Counted from the first letter of the stretch, positions 9,234-19,382 are shown. The stretch: DNA of 64,000 nt from Paenibacillus apiarius (GCF_017052585.1 NZ_JAFFHZ010000001.1:1550001-1614000), one strand, 5' to 3'. Made by a program: numbers and translations. The notes: generated by a model from the sequence alone, not told the origin.

Positions 9234-9881
9234 TTAAAAATCAAGCAACTTCTTTTTGAGCGCATACTCGACAAGCTCCGGCCGGCTTTTCAAGTGCAGC
9301 TTTTCCATGATTTTCGTCTTGTGCACTTCAACAGTCTTGACGGAAATGAACAATTTCTCCGCGATTTCTTTATTCCCAAAGCCCTTGGCAACCAAAGGAA
9401 GAATTTCAATTTCGCGTTTGGTTAATAACTTGAAGGGATCGGAGTCACTGGATTCTTGGTCTTTCTTAATAAATTCCCTTACAAGGGACGTCGCCATTTT
9501 GGAATGAATGTAAGTGCCGCCTTTATAAACCGTTCGAATCGCGGACAGCAATTCCTCATCCGGCGCATTTTTTAATACGTACCCCGCTGCCCCGTTCTTA
9601 AGAACATGGAACAAATATTCTTCATCGTCATACATCGTAAGAATCAATATTTTCGTGTCCGGAAAATCACTGCTAATCTTCCCCGTTGCAATCAATCCGC
9701 TCTCGCCGGGAGGCATGCTTAAATCCATCAATAGGACGTGAGGCTTATGCTTGGCAACCATCTGGTAAGCCTCCATCCCATCCGCAGCCGTGGCGACAAC
9801 CTCCATGTCATCCTGATAATTCAGGATCATGGAGAAGCCGCTTCGAACTACGGCGTGATCATCTGCGATGACTATTTTCAC
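9234..9881 (-). CDS. nreC: Oxygen/nitrate response regulator NreC
   Basis: 215 residues. Receiver domain with the acidic pair DD near the start and phospho-acceptor Asp53 (LLMDLSMP), followed by a LuxR-type helix-turn-helix ([20 protein letters not shown]). Start is GTG 9881 with AGGAGG 7 nt before it, directly after nreB. By family knowledge, phosphorylated NreC activates narGHJI and the nitrate transporter gene under anaerobic conditions; the sites before narG and narK support that here. Confidence 0.92.
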   Translation of the reverse strand: MKIVIADDHAVVRSGFSMILNYQDDMEVVATAADGMEAYQMVAKHKPHVLLMDLSMPPGESGLIATGKISSDFPDTKILILTMYDDEEYLFHVLKNGAAGYVLKNAPDEELLSAIRTVYKGGTYIHSKMATSLVREFIKKDQESSDSDPFKLLTKREIEILPLVAKGFGNKEIAEKLFISVKTVEVHKTKIMEKLHLKSRPELVEYALKKKLLDF

Positions 9882-9895
9882 ATTTCATCCTCCTC

Positions 9896-10945
9896 TCATT
9901 CAATCGGCGACAGTGGAATGTGAAGATGAATCGTCGTTCCCGCACCAATCTCCGATAGAATCAACAAGCGACCGTGGACTAGCTCAGAGCGTTCACGCAT
10001 GCCGAATATTCCAAGCCCCGTCCCTTTTGGATCCCTTGTATTTACATGAAACCCGGAGCCTTCATCACGCACGATAAGCTGCAGGTTCCCTTGCTCCTCA
10101 AACAATCTTACGTGTATTTCATCCGTATTCGCATATTTAAGAGCATTCAGCACCGCTTCCTGGCATATCCGGTAGACTACCGTTTCGATCTCACTGCTGT
10201 AACGGGCAGACGAAAGCTCGGAATCAAAATGTACCAGCAGGCCATAGTTCTTCTCAATCCATTTGAAGTGAGAGCGAAAAGCTGCCTCTAAACCCAGATC
10301 ATCGAGTGACGCCGGGCGCAATTCGACCGATAAATGACGAATATCATCCAATAATCTTGTTAATGAAGCTTCGGTCTGCTGCAGCTTGTTCATCACGACT
10401 TCGTCCACATTCATATATTTTAAGCAGCGTAAATCTACGAGGGAACTCAATAATTCCTGCGCAACACTGTCATGCAATTCGCGCGATATCCGCTTTCGTT
10501 CATCCTCTTGCGCTTTGATGACATATTTCATCATATTGGTTCGATACAGCATTTCCTGAGTTTTAAATTGCTTGGTCAAATTAAGCAGGATGAAGACACG
10601 AATGCCTTGTGCCTCATCGATCGTATGAAAGCTGGCTGCATAAGGCACAATTCCCTGCCCCCGCGTATTCAAGTAGACTTGGAAAGAGGAGAAATCCCCC
10701 TCATTATCGTCTAAAAAGCAGTTAGAACAGGACAGCACCGCTTCTTCATTCGTATAGCCCGCACAAGACTGGCAGATCGAAGTCTTTTTCTCCCTATGCA
10801 TCTGCTCAATCACATCGATGTCGAGGATAGTCTCTGCAGCCGGATTCATGGCCAGCACTTCCCCTTCCGCACCGATAAAAAAGATAGCTTCCATGCTGTT
10901 CTCGTACATATTCTTCAGCAACTGGGATAGCTGAATTTCGTTCAT
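9896..10945 (-). CDS. nreB: Oxygen-sensing histidine kinase NreB
   Basis: About 349 residues. A PAS domain carries four cysteines in C-x2-C-x11-C-x2-C spacing (Cys 58, 61, 73, 76 from the ATG at 10945), the same spacing that holds the oxygen-labile 4Fe-4S cluster in staphylococcal NreB. It is followed by the HisKA_3 box ERKRISRELHDSVAQ and an HATPase ending in GTGLGIFGMRERSEL. It is cytosolic, with no membrane segment. The ATG at 10945 aligns with known NreB starts; a GTG at 10954 that overlaps the nreA stop (GTGA) is an alternative. Confidence 0.93.
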   Translation of the reverse strand: MNEIQLSQLLKNMYENSMEAIFFIGAEGEVLAMNPAAETILDIDVIEQMHREKKTSICQSCAGYTNEEAVLSCSNCFLDDNEGDFSSFQVYLNTRGQGIVPYAASFHTIDEAQGIRVFILLNLTKQFKTQEMLYRTNMMKYVIKAQEDERKRISRELHDSVAQELLSSLVDLRCLKYMNVDEVVMNKLQQTEASLTRLLDDIRHLSVELRPASLDDLGLEAAFRSHFKWIEKNYGLLVHFDSELSSARYSSEIETVVYRICQEAVLNALKYANTDEIHVRLFEEQGNLQLIVRDEGSGFHVNTRDPKGTGLGIFGMRERSELVHGRLLILSEIGAGTTIHLHIPLSPIE

Positions 10946-10950
10946 TTGAA

Positions 10951-11415
10951 TCACTGTTCTACCATCTCCCTGGTTAAGCAAGGGCCAAAATTCGGCTCGA
11001 TGCCTTGCTGAAATGCGCGAAGCAGGGACTCTGTTAATTGATTCTCACAACGAAAGCCTACAAGCAATACACCTGCAACACGGCTATTTTTCCACAAGGG
11101 GACAGCACCCAAGCTTTGAAGCTGCTCCGACACAATAATCGGATAATTGAACATATCTTTAGGATCGAGGTCAGTATTCACGTTCTTGATGAGCATCGGC
11201 TTCCCCGTTTTGAACACCATGCCAGCAATCCCTTTGCCTGAATGCAATACAATCCGTTTAAAGCGATTGTTTAAATTGCCCGAAGCATATTGCCACGTTA
11301 GCACAAATTGATTTTCTGCCGGCTGTACAAGAGCGATGGAAACAAAGTCAAAATCAAATCGTTTCCGAAGTGTGTCGATTTCTTGCTGATAGTCAAAATT
11401 CGGTTCATCATGCAT
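10951..11415 (-). CDS. nreA: Nitrate receptor NreA (GAF domain)
   Basis: 154 residues forming a single GAF domain, the size of staphylococcal NreA. NreA binds nitrate and, when empty, restrains NreB phosphorylation. Position directly upstream of nreB with overlapping ends, plus sequence style (LHSGKGIAGMVFKTGKP), supports the call. It starts 50 nt after narI stops, so it is probably transcribed with narGHJI. Confidence 0.88.
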   Translation of the reverse strand: MHDEPNFDYQQEIDTLRKRFDFDFVSIALVQPAENQFVLTWQYASGNLNNRFKRIVLHSGKGIAGMVFKTGKPMLIKNVNTDLDPKDMFNYPIIVSEQLQSLGAVPLWKNSRVAGVLLVGFRCENQLTESLLRAFQQGIEPNFGPCLTREMVEQ

Positions 11416-11464
11416 CCCAATTACTCCCTCGTTAATTGAAAAGAAGGCATGACACCTTCTCCTC

Positions 11465-12157
11465 CTATAATCCGTGTTTACGATTCTTTCTATACAGGAT
11501 ATAACTTCTCCCTACATAATTCAACGGAACACTCCAGACGTGAACCAGCCTTGTGAACGGCCAAAGCGCAAAGATGGAGAAGCCCGACAAAATGTGAATT
11601 TTAAAAGAGAGCGGCACATCCGTCATCAAGCTGGCATCCGGACGCAAGATAAATAAGTTGCGGAACCAGATTGAAATGGTTGACCGATAATCGAAACCGG
11701 GCTCGACGACATTGGTAACGACCGTGCTGTACAATCCCATAACCACAATGAATAGCAGCAACAAATTCACGATAATATCCGACGCGGAGCTTAATTTACG
11801 AACATTCTTTATGGTCAGCCGGCGAGCTGTCAGCAGCAGCATTCCGCCCAGCGTGAGGAATCCAAATAGGCTTCCGATGTACACCGCCCCGATGTGATAC
11901 ATATGATCGTTGATACCGATGGCATCCATCCATGACTTGGGAATGCCCAGGCCTGCGATATGCCCTCCGATTACGGGAAGGATGCCCAGGTGGAACATGA
12001 GACTGCCTAGCTTGAGACGCTTTTTTTCGATAAATTCACTGGATTTGGCTGTCCAATTGAACTGATCATTGCGATAACGAAAGATGTGGCCAACAACAAA
12101 TACAACGATGCACATGTAAGGGAAGATGACCCACAGGAATTGATCAAGCAAGTTCAT
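11465..12157 (-). CDS. narI: Respiratory nitrate reductase gamma subunit NarI
   Basis: 230 residues with five predicted transmembrane helices. It is the diheme cytochrome b that takes electrons from menaquinol and anchors NarGH. Candidate heme-ligating histidines are in GHIFRYRND and MFHLGILPVIGGHI near the N-terminus and in LSGFSIFALWPFTRLVHVW near the C-terminus. AGGAGG lies 9 nt before the ATG. It overlaps narJ by 14 nt. Confidence 0.95.
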   Translation of the reverse strand: MNLLDQFLWVIFPYMCIVVFVVGHIFRYRNDQFNWTAKSSEFIEKKRLKLGSLMFHLGILPVIGGHIAGLGIPKSWMDAIGINDHMYHIGAVYIGSLFGFLTLGGMLLLTARRLTIKNVRKLSSASDIIVNLLLLFIVVMGLYSTVVTNVVEPGFDYRSTISIWFRNLFILRPDASLMTDVPLSFKIHILSGFSIFALWPFTRLVHVWSVPLNYVGRSYILYRKNRKHGL

Positions 12158-12719
12158 GGTCTGGCGCCTCCTGACGGATACAAGCTTTCAATGTTTCGCG
12201 CAAGGCTTTCATGATGTGAAAATAGGGACTATTGCCTTTGTCCAGTGATTGCAGAAGATGGTAGGTACCGTCCTCGATTACGCTGATGAGGACACCGAAG
12301 TCCCTCTCTGCCTGCGGATATCCCTGCCACTCTGCGGCGTAGATAAACTCGCACATCAGCGGCAGGTAATCTGATAATTCATTGTCAGGCATATCCAAGC
12401 CGAACATTTGATACAAGATTTTCAGCTTGGCAAGCATTTGCCCGCGTTCCTTCGTATCCTCGAATTTAAAATAGGTCATATACAAGGTTGAATCCTTCTG
12501 AAAATCAAAGGTTTGCACATACAGCTCTTCAATTTGTTCCATACTATAGTCATGCATGAGATTCCAGAATCGCTCAACATGTTCATAGGCCGGATCTGTT
12601 GGATCTAGCAATTGATTCATGACGGATGGGTGAAAATCGAGTTTCTCCGGGTACGTTAACTGCTGAGCGAAAAAACCGAATATAGGCTTATATTCATATA
12701 GCTTCTCGAGATTAATCAC
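12144..12719 (-). CDS. narJ: Nitrate reductase assembly chaperone NarJ
   Basis: 191 residues. A TorD/NarJ-type chaperone needed for inserting the molybdenum cofactor into NarG; YVQTFDFQKDSTLYMTYFKF is the conserved core. A GTG at 12719 is preferred: it has GGGGGA 7 nt upstream and overlaps the narH stop. An ATG at 12734 within narH is possible but badly spaced. Confidence 0.93.
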   Translation of the reverse strand: MINLEKLYEYKPIFGFFAQQLTYPEKLDFHPSVMNQLLDPTDPAYEHVERFWNLMHDYSMEQIEELYVQTFDFQKDSTLYMTYFKFEDTKERGQMLAKLKILYQMFGLDMPDNELSDYLPLMCEFIYAAEWQGYPQAERDFGVLISVIEDGTYHLLQSLDKGNSPYFHIMKALRETLKACIRQEAPDHELA

Positions 12720-14250
12720 GCCATATTCCCCCATAGAAGTTGTCGTCGTAGCTGTCTTTGCCGCTCTTGTTGACCGATGGCCCTGCAGGTCCGCAGCCTC
12801 CGCAATTCATTCCGAAGCCTTCCGTGCCTTGCGCATGATAGGTGTCATAATAGCTTTCTTTATGTGAGGTCGGAATGACAAACCGATCCTCATATTTAGC
12901 GATCGCAAGCAATCGATAAATTTGTTCGGTCTGATGCGCCGTCAACCCCAGGCGTTCTAGCCGTTGTTCTTCAAAAGGCGTGCCTAGCGATAAGGCCCGC
13001 ATATAGGACCGCATCATCGCCAGCCGTTGCAGCGATTCTTTCACAGGTTCCGCATCGCCAGACGTTAGCATGTTCGCCAAATATTGAATCGGCATCCGCA
13101 TTTCCTCGATTGCCGGGAATATCATATCCGGATTCTGAATCGAATCCTTGCCTTCAAAATAGTTCATGATCGGGCTGAGCGGCGGCACATACCATACCAT
13201 CGGCAGCGTCCGATATTCAGGATGCAACGGGAAAGCAAGCTTGTATTCAATCGCAAGCTTGTATACCGGTGAATGCTGAGCCGCCTCGATCCACTCTTCG
13301 GTTAAGCCGTCTGCCCGCGCCTGCGCAATCACTGCGGGATCATGCGGATCCAGGAACAAGTCACATTGGGCTTGATACAGCTCCTTGTCATCCGGTATGG
13401 AAGCCGCCTCCTGCACTCGATCGGCATCATACAACAACACGCCCAGGTAACGAATACGTCCCGTACATGTCTCCGAGCATACCGTTGGCAGACCGGCCTC
13501 AATTCGCGGGAAGCAGAACGTGCATTTTTCCGCTTTATTGGTCTGCCAGTTGAAGTATACCTTCTTATAGGGGCAGCCTGTCATACAGTAACGCCAACCG
13601 CGGCAAGCCTCTTGGTCTACCAAAACAATGCCGTCCTCATCGCGCTTATACATAGCCCCGGACGGGCAGGATGCAACACAGCTCGGGTTCAAGCAGTGCT
13701 CACAGAGCCGTGGCAGATACATCATGAACGCTTGCTCAAAATCAAATTTGATCTCTTCTTCAATCTTCTTGATGTTCGGATCCTGCGGACCTGTGACATG
13801 CGCGCCCGCCAAATCATCTTCCCAGTTCGGGCCCCACTTCAGATCCATATTGTCGCCTGTAATAGCCGACTTCGGACGAGCTACAGGCTGGTGCTTCTTT
13901 TCTCCGGCATTGGTCAGGTGTTCATAGTTGTACGTCCACGGTTCATAGTAATCTTTCATTTCAGGCATATCCGGGTTATAAAAAATTTTCCCGAGGGCAA
14001 TCTTGGACAGCTTGTTCCCCGATTTCAATTCGAGCTTTCCGTTCTTCAGGGTCCAGCCTCCCTTGTAATGCTCTTGATCCTCCCATCGCATCGGGTAGCC
14101 GATGCCCGGCTTCGTCTCTACGTTGTTGAACCACATGTATTCGGCGCCAGAACGATTGGTCCATGTGCTCTTGCACGTCACACTGCAGGTGTGGCATCCG
14201 ATGCATTTGTCCAAATTCATGACCATGGCAATTTGCGCCTTAATCTTCAA
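12712..14250 (-). CDS. narH: Nitrate reductase beta subunit NarH
   Basis: 512 residues. An iron-sulfur electron-transfer subunit with ferredoxin-like cysteine clusters: CIGCHTCSVTCK near the N-terminus, CEHCLNPSCVASCPSG, and CRGWRYCMTGCPYKK, which carries the Trp typical of the NarH 3Fe-4S ligand set. It starts at TTG 14250, with AAGGAGG at about 9 nt, and overlaps the narG stop by 11 nt. Confidence 0.97.
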   Translation of the reverse strand: MKIKAQIAMVMNLDKCIGCHTCSVTCKSTWTNRSGAEYMWFNNVETKPGIGYPMRWEDQEHYKGGWTLKNGKLELKSGNKLSKIALGKIFYNPDMPEMKDYYEPWTYNYEHLTNAGEKKHQPVARPKSAITGDNMDLKWGPNWEDDLAGAHVTGPQDPNIKKIEEEIKFDFEQAFMMYLPRLCEHCLNPSCVASCPSGAMYKRDEDGIVLVDQEACRGWRYCMTGCPYKKVYFNWQTNKAEKCTFCFPRIEAGLPTVCSETCTGRIRYLGVLLYDADRVQEAASIPDDKELYQAQCDLFLDPHDPAVIAQARADGLTEEWIEAAQHSPVYKLAIEYKLAFPLHPEYRTLPMVWYVPPLSPIMNYFEGKDSIQNPDMIFPAIEEMRMPIQYLANMLTSGDAEPVKESLQRLAMMRSYMRALSLGTPFEEQRLERLGLTAHQTEQIYRLLAIAKYEDRFVIPTSHKESYYDTYHAQGTEGFGMNCGGCGPAGPSVNKSGKDSYDDNFYGGIWRD

Positions 14251-17200
14251 GCCACTCGACCTCCTTCATTTTGCGGACGGCAACATAGATATCCCGCTGA
14301 TTTCCAATCGGACCATAATAGTTGAAGCCATAGCTGAGCTGAGCATAGCCGCCTACCATTTGAGTTGGTTTCACGTGAATTTTCGTCGGCGCGTTATGAC
14401 TTCCGCCGCGATCCTTCGTAATCTCCGAGCCCGGCACGTTAATATGCTTATCTTGCGCGTGATACATGAACATCGTGCCTTTCGGCATGCGGTGGCTAAC
14501 GACCGCCCGAGCTGTTACCACACCGTTGCGGTTATACACTTCAAGCCAGTCGTTATCTTGAATATGATGCGCCGCCGCATCCTCATTATTGATCCAGACG
14601 GTCGGACCGCCGCGGAATAAGGTCAACATGTGCAAGTTGTCCTGATACATGCTGTGAATATTCCATTTGCCGTGCGGAGTTAAATACCTAAGGACCAACG
14701 CGTCCTTGCCCCCAACAATCTGCTTGTCGCGCGATCCGAATACCATCGGCGGAAGTGTCGGTTTATATACAGGCAACGCTTCGCCAAACTGGAGGAAGAT
14801 TTCATGATCGATATAGAAATGCTGTCTCCCGGTAAGAGTACGGAACGGAACAAGACGTTCAATGTTCGTCGTGAATGGCGAATACCGTCTCCCCATCTTG
14901 TTGGACCCGCTGAATACCGGTGTTGGAATGACTTCGCGCGGCTGAGCCGTAATGCTTTGAAACGTAATCCGTTCAGCTGCGCGATCGGCTGAAATATCCT
15001 TCAGCGCAACGCCCGTGTCTTGCTCGGCCGATTCCCAAGCGCGCTGAGATACCTTCCCGTTCGTCGCAGAGGATAAATTCAAGATCGCGTCTGCTGCTTG
15101 GCGCGCCGTATGAAGCTTCGGCAAGCCATTTTTAATCGAGTCATCGAAATAAGCGCCGTTGATCCGTTTCAATTCTTCATACTCTTCAGCAACCGAGAAG
15201 CTGACACCGTGAGCGCCTACTTTGCCTGTTGCAAGGTTCGGGCCGAGCGAGACATACTTGTCGTAAATTTTTGTGTAATCACGCTCTACAATAGACAAGT
15301 TTGGCATGGTTTTCCCTGGGATCGCCTCGACTTCCCTCTTGCGCCAATCTTTAACTTCACCGAAAGGTTGTGCAATTTCGCTTACAGAATCATGGGTGAG
15401 CGGCGTAGCGACCAGATCCTTATACACGCCTGGAAGATACTCTGTCGCCAAATCCGAGAAGGTCTGCGCAATTGTCCGATAGATATCCCAATCGGATCGG
15501 GATTCCCATAGCGGATCGACCGCAGGGTTAAACGGATGCACGAACGGATGCATATCCGTGGAGGATAAATCCGTTTTTTCATACCAAGTTGCTGCCGGCA
15601 ATACGATATCCGCATACATCGGCGTCGCAGTCATTCGGAAGTCTAAAGCAACCAAGAGATCAAGCTTTCCCTCTACCTCTGCGCGCCATGTGATTTCTTC
15701 CGGCTTGTCTTCCTCGTTCGGCGTGGACAATAATCCGTCCCCTGCGCCGAGCAAATGCTTCATGAAGTACTCTTGCCCCTTCGCCGAGCTTGAGATCAGA
15801 TTGGAGCGCCACACAAATAAGGAGCGCGGGAAGTTCACTGGCGCATCAGGATCCTCAACGGCAAACTGGGTCTCACCAGATACAATTTGATCAAGTGCCT
15901 GTTTAATAATGCCCTCGTTCGTCACGGTTCCTTGTTGTCCTGCTTCCTCGGCAAACGCCAAGCTGTTCTTATTGAATTGCGGATAGGATGGCAGCCATCC
16001 AAGACGTGCAGCGAGCACATTATAATCCGCCGGATGCTGGTAGCGGATGTTCCCGCCCGTTGGCGATTTCAACGATTCTGCACCCATCTCCTCATATTTC
16101 CACTGATCGGTTGCAAAATAGAAAAAGGATGTCGCATTTTGCAGCCGAGGCGCCCCTTGCCAATCCTTGGCAAAGGCAATTGCAGACCAGCCTTCAATCG
16201 GACGGCACTTCTCCTGGCCTACATAGTGCGCCCAACCGCCTCCGTTCACGCCTTGCGAAGCCGTTAATATAACCAAGTTCAGTATCGAACGATAAATCGT
16301 ATCGCTGTTAAACCAGTGGTTAATCCCCGCACCCATGATAATCATGGAGCGTCCCCCGGTATCCAGCGAATTCTGAGCGAATTCGCGGGCAATTTGAGTC
16401 ACTATGGATGGCTTAACACCCGTGATTGATTCCTGCCATGCAGGTGTATAGGATGATGATGCGTCATCATACCCTTTCGCCTCAAGATCGCTGCCGATGC
16501 GGCGTACGCCATATTGACTCAGCATCAGGTCATATACCGTAACGGCTAGCCGTTCCGTCCCATCGGCAAGCTGGATTTTCCGGGCTGGTATTGGACGCCT
16601 AAAAACCCCATTTCCGGTATTGTCGAAGTACGGGAACACCATCTCTTTCCATTCGACGCCATGGGGTTCAACGGATAACGCCGGCATGATCTTCGTTCCG
16701 TCTTCACGTTCCAGAATCAAGTTCCACTTTTTGTCCTTCTCCCAACGCTGCCCCATCGTTCCATTAGGAACCGTGATCATATTCGTTCCTTCATCCAGAA
16801 TGACCGGCTTCCATTCGGCATGCTGCGAAGAATCTCCCAGATCGCTCGCTCGCAAGAAACGGCCCGCTTTATAAGATCCTTCATGCTGATCTAATAGAAT
16901 CAGGAATGGCATATCTGTATATTGCTTCGCATAATTCAGGAACATCGGCTCCTGGCGCTCGTTATAAAATTCACTCAAAATGACATGCGTCATGGCTTGA
17001 GCAATCGCCGCATCCGTTCCCGGATTCGGAGCCAGCCAGTTATCTGCGAACTTCACATTTTCCGCATAATCCGGCGCCACCGACACAACCTTCGTTCCCT
17101 TATATCGAACCTCTGTCATAAAGTGTGCATCCGGCGTACGCGTTAGCGGCACGTTCGAGCCCCACATGATGAGGTAGCCTGAATTGTACCAGTCGCTCGA

Positions 17201-17914
17201 CTCGGGCACATCCGTCTGCTCGCCCCAGATTTGCGGCGATGCTGGCGGAAGATCGGCATACCAATCATAGAAGCTCAGCATTTCACCGCCCAGCAGCGAG
17301 ATGAACCTTGCGCCTGACGCGTAACTAATCATCGACATCGCAGGTATGGGCGTGAAGCCGGCAATACGATCGGGTCCATACTTGCGAATCGTATAGATGA
17401 GCTGTGCTGCGATTAATTGCGTCGCAGCCTCCCAAGACACGCGAATGTGACCGCCTTTTCCGCGCGCTTGCTTATAAGATAACGCTTTCTCTGGATCCTC
17501 CACAATGCTTGCCCAAGCCGCGACCGGATCCGAGGTTTCCTGTAAAGCCTGCTTCCACAAGCGCCACAACCGGCCTCGCATATACGGGTATTTCACGCGC
17601 AGCGGGCTATATTCATACCACGAAAATGAAGCGCCGCGCGGGCAACCGCGCGGTTCAAATTCAGGCATATCCGGACCGCATGATGGATAATCGATCTGCT
17701 GATTTTCCCATGTAATAATTCCGTTCTTCACAAATACCTTCCAACTGCAGGATCCCGTACAATTGACGCCGTGCGTAGTGCGCACGACTTTATCGTGCGA
17801 CCAGCGCCCGCGATACATGTTCTCCCATGTGCGATCCTTTTCCTCGAGAATCGACCAGTTGCCTGAATAGCTTTCTGTTGGCTTAAAGAACCTCAGTCCA
17901 AATTTCCGTTTCAT
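14240..17914 (-). CDS. narG: Respiratory nitrate reductase alpha subunit NarG
   Basis: 1224 residues, normal for membrane-bound NarG. It reduces nitrate to nitrite at a molybdo-bis-MGD centre. The N-terminal FS0 region is seen as HGVNCTGSCSWKVFVKNG and ends in RGCPRGASFSW; the MGD-binding domain follows, with the C-terminal dinucleotide-binding part near the end. No twin-arginine signal peptide is visible, consistent with the cytoplasmic side. The ATG at 17914 (MKRKFGLRFF) is used, with AAGGAG 13 nt upstream; a longer frame to 18013 has no ribosome site. Confidence 0.97.
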   Translation of the reverse strand: MKRKFGLRFFKPTESYSGNWSILEEKDRTWENMYRGRWSHDKVVRTTHGVNCTGSCSWKVFVKNGIITWENQQIDYPSCGPDMPEFEPRGCPRGASFSWYEYSPLRVKYPYMRGRLWRLWKQALQETSDPVAAWASIVEDPEKALSYKQARGKGGHIRVSWEAATQLIAAQLIYTIRKYGPDRIAGFTPIPAMSMISYASGARFISLLGGEMLSFYDWYADLPPASPQIWGEQTDVPESSDWYNSGYLIMWGSNVPLTRTPDAHFMTEVRYKGTKVVSVAPDYAENVKFADNWLAPNPGTDAAIAQAMTHVILSEFYNERQEPMFLNYAKQYTDMPFLILLDQHEGSYKAGRFLRASDLGDSSQHAEWKPVILDEGTNMITVPNGTMGQRWEKDKKWNLILEREDGTKIMPALSVEPHGVEWKEMVFPYFDNTGNGVFRRPIPARKIQLADGTERLAVTVYDLMLSQYGVRRIGSDLEAKGYDDASSSYTPAWQESITGVKPSIVTQIAREFAQNSLDTGGRSMIIMGAGINHWFNSDTIYRSILNLVILTASQGVNGGGWAHYVGQEKCRPIEGWSAIAFAKDWQGAPRLQNATSFFYFATDQWKYEEMGAESLKSPTGGNIRYQHPADYNVLAARLGWLPSYPQFNKNSLAFAEEAGQQGTVTNEGIIKQALDQIVSGETQFAVEDPDAPVNFPRSLFVWRSNLISSSAKGQEYFMKHLLGAGDGLLSTPNEEDKPEEITWRAEVEGKLDLLVALDFRMTATPMYADIVLPAATWYEKTDLSSTDMHPFVHPFNPAVDPLWESRSDWDIYRTIAQTFSDLATEYLPGVYKDLVATPLTHDSVSEIAQPFGEVKDWRKREVEAIPGKTMPNLSIVERDYTKIYDKYVSLGPNLATGKVGAHGVSFSVAEEYEELKRINGAYFDDSIKNGLPKLHTARQAADAILNLSSATNGKVSQRAWESAEQDTGVALKDISADRAAERITFQSITAQPREVIPTPVFSGSNKMGRRYSPFTTNIERLVPFRTLTGRQHFYIDHEIFLQFGEALPVYKPTLPPMVFGSRDKQIVGGKDALVLRYLTPHGKWNIHSMYQDNLHMLTLFRGGPTVWINNEDAAAHHIQDNDWLEVYNRNGVVTARAVVSHRMPKGTMFMYHAQDKHINVPGSEITKDRGGSHNAPTKIHVKPTQMVGGYAQLSYGFNYYGPIGNQRDIYVAVRKMKEVEWLED

Positions 17915-18020
17915 TTGGAGATCACTACTCCTTCTGCAGAATGACAAAGATTTGACGGGAATCAATGATTTGTCTATTCTTATACACTCATTATGAAAGG
18001 GACTCATTTTCATTCCTATA

Positions 18021-18056
18021 AGGGGAAATCCCTATATCCTAGCGGGGAAATCCCTC
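18021..18056 (-). promoter_or_regulatory. Two NreC-type operator sites upstream of narG
   Basis: AGGGGAAATCCCTA (18021-18034) and CGGGGAAATCCCTC (18043-18056) lie 107-142 nt before the narG start. They share the GG-AAAT-CCC core with the two sites before narK, and are spaced 22 bp centre to centre, exactly as those are. This matches the known NreC motif TAGGG-N4-CCCTA. Confidence 0.72.
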
Positions 18057-18203
18057 TTTCTTTCAAATGCCGTCATTCGCAGGCGAAGTTGGTTAACTTA
18101 GTGAATCATAGCCCTTGGAGCATCTGCACTTTTCTGAATGAAAAAATGTCTAACAACTCCTAACGTAAAGCTATAAAAATATGTATAAAAAGGAATTATT
18201 GTT

Positions 18204-18232
18204 TTGTTCATCAGGTATATATCCGATAAAAT
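18204..18232 (+). promoter_or_regulatory. SigA-type promoter of the cohesin-type secreted protein
   Basis: TTGTTC, 17 nt, then TAAAAT, ending 46 nt before the GTG start at 18278. Hexamers and spacing fit a vegetative promoter; a small AT-rich hairpin follows. Confidence 0.5.
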
Positions 18233-18277
18233 GAAAATGCAATTCGAATTTTCATCCAAAAATAGGGGGTTTTGCTT

Positions 18278-19375
18278 GTGAGGAAAAAAATGGTTTCTGC
18301 GTTTTTGGCCGGGTTGATGTTATTTTTGATGATTCCAGTAGCATCGGTCTTTGGAGCGGCAAAGGTGGGAGAAACTTTAACGAAGCCCGAGGAAGGTTGG
18401 AAGAGGTATTCTTATAAATCTCCTCAAATCACTTACTCGGGCAATGGATGGCATGAATATGGAGGCATCGAATATGAGACAACCGCTAAAGATGCCGCCT
18501 TTCAATTTAACTTTAAAGGCACTTCATTCCGTATCATCTCAATCAATTATTCATCTGCTTCGGATAACATTGCCGTTCTCATAGACGGTAAAGAGGCAGG
18601 AACACTTTCCTTGAAAGGCACTTCAGATTATACAGCTCGATTAAAATACGAAGTTGACGGATTGTCCGACAAGGAACATTCCGTACAATTCATCAACAAC
18701 AAAACCGGAGAGTATATCATCCTGCAAGGGATTGACCTTCCGAATGCAGCAGAATTGATGCCTTATAACCCGGACATTCCTGCAGAACCTGCTGCACCGG
18801 AACTGGACGTTACATCAGTTACCGATCTTGTTTATCTCAATGAGACGTTTTTTGTGCAAGTTGCTCTAAACCACGCGCAAAATATTTATGCCGAAGATTT
18901 CACGCTCGACTACGATAAAACCCGCTTTCAACTCGTTGGTGTAGAAACAACGGACAACATGATGCTCGTCCATCAAAGCAATGCCGATCCCTTGCGATTA
19001 ATTACAGCAAGCAAAGGACGGGAAAACGGGATCAACGGAACAGGGATACTCGTTAACTTGAAGTTTAAAGCCATTGGCTTAGGAAAAGGGAAAATAGACG
19101 CTACTAAAGCGAAAATAGCCGACAATGGCACAATCGAAATAACACTGGCGCCTGAAAACGTTGGTGAAAAAACAATTGAAGTTATCGCTGGCTCGAAGTC
19201 TGATTTTAGTCTTAAACACTTGGGCGAGCTCGCATTTCATTATGAAGCTGACAAATCCAATCTTTCTGCCGATTTACAAAATCTGTTAGGACAAACAGGA
19301 ACAGTCGGTGATGTCGATTTAAATCAACTCGTTCAAGAAATTTTGGCAAATCCAAAATATGATTTCAATAATTAA
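18278..19375 (+). CDS. Secreted protein with carbohydrate-binding-like and cohesin-type domains
   Basis: 365 residues from a GTG at 18278, which has AGGGGG 8 nt upstream (a TTG two codons earlier is possible). A signal peptide covers about residues 1-27, with cleavage near VFGAA. Residues about 30-150 form a beta-rich module resembling carbohydrate-binding or galactose-binding-like folds. Residues about 165-290 match a cohesin-type domain, seen in VYLNETFFVQVAL, FTLDYDKTRFQLVGVE and GTGILVNLKFKAIG. A dockerin-like tail (GDVDLNQLVQEIL) is suggested at the end but is only a partial repeat. The function is probably at the cell surface; the partner is unknown. Confidence 0.75.
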   Translation: MRKKMVSAFLAGLMLFLMIPVASVFGAAKVGETLTKPEEGWKRYSYKSPQITYSGNGWHEYGGIEYETTAKDAAFQFNFKGTSFRIISINYSSASDNIAVLIDGKEAGTLSLKGTSDYTARLKYEVDGLSDKEHSVQFINNKTGEYIILQGIDLPNAAELMPYNPDIPAEPAAPELDVTSVTDLVYLNETFFVQVALNHAQNIYAEDFTLDYDKTRFQLVGVETTDNMMLVHQSNADPLRLITASKGRENGINGTGILVNLKFKAIGLGKGKIDATKAKIADNGTIEITLAPENVGEKTIEVIAGSKSDFSLKHLGELAFHYEADKSNLSADLQNLLGQTGTVGDVDLNQLVQEILANPKYDFNN

Positions 19376-19382
19376 AGGTTAT

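Noticed and set aside
13342..14325. 327-codon plus-strand open frame
   Set aside because: It lies opposite narH and the end of narG, has no ribosome site and no domain; it is a shadow of the real genes.
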